From NCBI RefSeq assembly GCF_015207105.1, contig NZ_JADEXO010000061.1, positions 1 to 35,851 on the forward strand: DNA of 35,851 nucleotides. Reading direction: 5' to 3'. Under the pieces are notes generated by a model. That model did not search any database and had not been told where the DNA came from. It saw only the letters and a program-made list of their open reading frames with translations. The translations under genes were made by a program, and so were the position numbers. Numbering within the stretch: position 1 is the first letter of the stretch; each line of letters begins with the position of its first letter. This DNA comes from a cf. Phormidesmis sp. LEGE 11477. Lineage in GTDB: Bacteria > Cyanobacteriota > Cyanobacteriia > Phormidesmidales > Phormidesmidaceae. Positions 33,860 to 35,851 of this stretch are shown here, piece after piece.

Positions 33860-35188
33860 ATGAAAGATAGTCCGACAGACTGCGATTTACTAGCAAAACA
33901 GGTGGAGCAGATGGCAGCGGCGGCGCTAGCTATCGAAAACGGTAAGTTCACTCCTGATATGCTAAACGACCTGAGTCAGCATCCAGACGAGCTAGGACAG
34001 CTTGTGCGGTTTTTGCAACAGACGGCCCAGAGACAGATGACCAGAGAATTGCACTCGCGTAGGCGACAGCCGCACCTGCTAAAAGACATAGTAAATGACG
34101 CTTCTAAAGATTACACGGTAGCTACAGTCGATTGCTTTCAGCAGCTACAAAAGCGAATGACGGGTAGTTATCTTGATGTTGAAAAACTATACCAGCCTTC
34201 TCTATATCCATCGCTTGCTCGCTTTCCAGACGAAAGTACGCCGACCGTTTCGACGCAGACATTATCCGATGCAATATCGTTAGATCCTATAAGCTTACAG
34301 GCAGATGAGCGATCGCTAAGCTCAGAGATGCCCAGCTTGGAAATGCCGAGTTTAGAGAGACCTCTAGATGCCGATACCTCGAATCTTTTGCAGTCTCGTA
34401 AGATTGTTGCCGTTCAATCTTTTCGAGGAGGGACGGGCAAATCGAATATCACCAGCAATCTTGCTATTACCCTGGCACAGCAAGGTAAAAGAGTCGGCAT
34501 TATTGACACAGACTTGCGATCGCCTAGTCTCCACATGATATTCGGTTTGGACAGTGCTTCTATCAATCGAACTTTAAATGACTATCTGTGGGAAGATTGT
34601 GCATTACATGAGTGTGCTCATAATTTGAGTAGTCTTCTATCAGATGCAGCGGTGGCTGCCGGTGGGGCTATCTATATTATTCCAGCGAGTACCCGGCTTG
34701 CTGATATGACCCGCATTCTGCAGGCGGACTATGACAGAAGAAAGCTGTTCGACGGTCTGCAGGCTGTTACCGACGATCTGAAGCTAGATGTCTTGCTAAT
34801 TGATGCTCATCCTGGAATTAATGAGGAAACTGTGCAGGCGATTTCAGTTTGCTCGCTTCTAGTCTTAGTTCTATGCCCGGACTATCAAAACTATCGGGGC
34901 ACCTCTATTGTCATAGAGCTAGCGCGATCGCTATCTGTTCAAGAGATCATGCTAGTGGTTAATAAAGCGCCAAGCAGCTTTGACACTCAGGAATACCGAG
35001 AGCAGTTAGAGACCATATACGATGTGCCAGTGGCAGATATTCTTCCTTTTGCAGAAGAAATGATGTACTTAGCGAGCAGTGAGCTCTTCTCAGCGCACTA
35101 TTCAACGCCCTGTTTTGATCACCCTTTGTCTAATCATCCTTTGACAAAAGCGATAAAGGTAATTAGTCAGAAAATCGTTAGCAGCTAG
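33860..35188 (+). CDS. MinD/ParA-like (SIMIBI) ATPase with HAMP-like N-terminal segment
   Basis: Protein of 442 residues. The N-terminal 15-70 (AALAIENGKFTPDMLNDLSQ, DELGQLVRFLQQTAQRQMTR) looks like the second half of a HAMP or a signalling helix, but there is no membrane span. A linker follows (about 75-178; includes EMPSLEMPSLERPL). The ATPase domain starts at 181: IVAVQSFRGGTGKSNITSNL (deviant Walker A, 188-195), GIIDTDLRSPSLHMIFGL, LDVLLIDAHPGINEETVQAI and LVVNKAPSSFDTQEY. The signature Lys of KGGxGKS is replaced by Arg189; Lys194 is present. The family forms ATP-dependent dimers and positions or regulates partners. BY-kinase-like CpsD is the main alternative, but I see no Tyr cluster at the C-terminus. 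The next gene starts 76 bp downstream. Confidence 0.85.
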   Translation: MKDSPTDCDLLAKQVEQMAAAALAIENGKFTPDMLNDLSQHPDELGQLVRFLQQTAQRQMTRELHSRRRQPHLLKDIVNDASKDYTVATVDCFQQLQKRMTGSYLDVEKLYQPSLYPSLARFPDESTPTVSTQTLSDAISLDPISLQADERSLSSEMPSLEMPSLERPLDADTSNLLQSRKIVAVQSFRGGTGKSNITSNLAITLAQQGKRVGIIDTDLRSPSLHMIFGLDSASINRTLNDYLWEDCALHECAHNLSSLLSDAAVAAGGAIYIIPASTRLADMTRILQADYDRRKLFDGLQAVTDDLKLDVLLIDAHPGINEETVQAISVCSLLVLVLCPDYQNYRGTSIVIELARSLSVQEIMLVVNKAPSSFDTQEYREQLETIYDVPVADILPFAEEMMYLASSELFSAHYSTPCFDHPLSNHPLTKAIKVISQKIVSS

Positions 35189-35264
35189 GCAGAGCCTTGC
35201 TATGACGAAGTCTTCTGTTTGCAAAAATTTCTGTGAGAATCTTTCAGAATCTTAAACTTTGCTG

Positions 35265-35851
35265 ATGAGTGTTTACTTCAAAACTTTTAGGAACCTACTT
35301 CCTGAACTGATTACAGTATTTTCCCTGACGCTGATGGGGATAAGAGACACAGGCCAATTATCGACTGCTGTGTGGTTGCTACTTGGCGCTTGCTCTTTGA
35401 GGATAGTTTGGAACAGCGCCCTGATCGTTCATGGATTTGGACATGTTTGTATCATAGCTATCTTGGACCGCGATCTAGGTTTTATTAACAGCAACAACAT
35501 TCTTGAAAATAGAGGTTTTACTGAGCTGTTGAAGTCCTGCGTTCCAGGTCATCCTATCTTTCTACCCTGGATTGCCTGTGAGACGCAGCCGTGGGTAGCT
35601 GCCGGCAGCATAAATTTCCAGACTGTCCGTTTCAAGGCTTTAGGCGGTATTGCTTTTAATGCGATCGCCATCCTATTTTCGCTGCTGCTTTGCTCGCTTT
35701 TTGCCCAAAGCAATCTCGGTGGGCCAAGCGCTCAGCTATTGATCGGTGCTTGGTTTGGTAGCCATTTGCTAGTGGTGCTAAGCTCACGTTCTGATATCAC
35801 TGCGGCGATCGCTGGTCAGGCTAGCTGCTTCTACTGTGGAAACTTTGGTTT
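35265..35851 (+). CDS. Polytopic membrane protein, degenerate M50-protease-like, 3' end outside window
   Basis: First 195 codons of a gene that continues past the window. The hydrophobic start (FRNLLPELITVFSLTLMG), then SALIVHGFGHVCIIAIL with His56 and His60, and FKALGGIAFNAIAILFSLLL (127-141) echo the HExxH helix and the GPxxN helix of site-2/M50 membrane proteases, but Gly stands in place of the catalytic Glu. Near the edge ASCFYCGNFGF (Cys191) resembles the start of a class II glutamine amidotransferase (CGxFG). It is probably in one transcription unit with the MinD-like gene 76 bp upstream. The frame and membrane nature are clear; both domain ideas are tentative. Confidence 0.6.
   Translation, partial: MSVYFKTFRNLLPELITVFSLTLMGIRDTGQLSTAVWLLLGACSLRIVWNSALIVHGFGHVCIIAILDRDLGFINSNNILENRGFTELLKSCVPGHPIFLPWIACETQPWVAAGSINFQTVRFKALGGIAFNAIAILFSLLLCSLFAQSNLGGPSAQLLIGAWFGSHLLVVLSSRSDITAAIAGQASCFYCGNFG

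Overview
This is a 35.9-kb piece of a cyanobacterial chromosome. The clearest evidence is psbK, a photosystem II subunit, directly downstream of tgt. Supporting evidence is a Ycf29-type response regulator, a cyanobacterial-type GlgA, an SpkB-like kinase with pentapeptide repeats, a UPF0426 protein, and many HIP1 octamers (GCGATCGC; for example at 885-892 and several in 8200-8450). CTAG is unusually common. I cannot name the species; a Leptolyngbya/Phormidesmis-like or marine Synechococcus-like lineage is only a guess.

Layout. 1-4800: 3' end of enolase (eno), then on the minus strand a DUF4926/DUF6883 gene pair (the DUF6883 gene seems frameshifted at its start), glgA and a GT-C type membrane glycosyltransferase. 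5390-7290: an unrecognised small protein overlapping tgt, then psbK. 7800-18540: mostly housekeeping genes: a TPR protein, UPF0426, an SpkB-like Ser/Thr kinase, pheT, dnaX, an unknown small protein, a SAM hydrolase (DUF62), a [2Fe-2S] thioredoxin-like ferredoxin and the Ycf29-like regulator. 18723-18795: tRNA-Thr(UGU). 19380-30430: the accessory core. On the plus strand it has a secreted TPR-CHAT (caspase-like) protein, a secreted DUF928 protein with a 22-residue tandem repeat, and a CHASE2 sensor histidine kinase. Converging on these from the minus strand are TpsA (hemagglutinin-type exoprotein) and TpsB (ShlB/FhaC-type outer-membrane transporter). 30580-35851: a secreted or membrane-anchored unknown protein, a DUF4383 gene remnant, a DoxX protein, a TPR protein with a C-terminal dispanin/CD225-like membrane domain, a MinD/ParA-like ATPase with a HAMP-like N-terminus, and the 5' part of a polytopic membrane gene with degenerate M50-protease features that runs into a CGNFG motif at the window edge.

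How the genes may work together. The 19-30 kb block reads as a cell-surface module: TpsB exports the beta-helical TpsA. The CHAT protein (intact His733 and Cys778, signal peptide) and the DUF928 protein act in the periplasm or at the surface. The CHASE2 kinase could sense the envelope and signal inward. The domain identities are well supported; the idea that they form one functional system is inference from clustering. The other most unusual items are the MinD-like ATPase with its neighbour at the right edge and the TPR-dispanin fusion.
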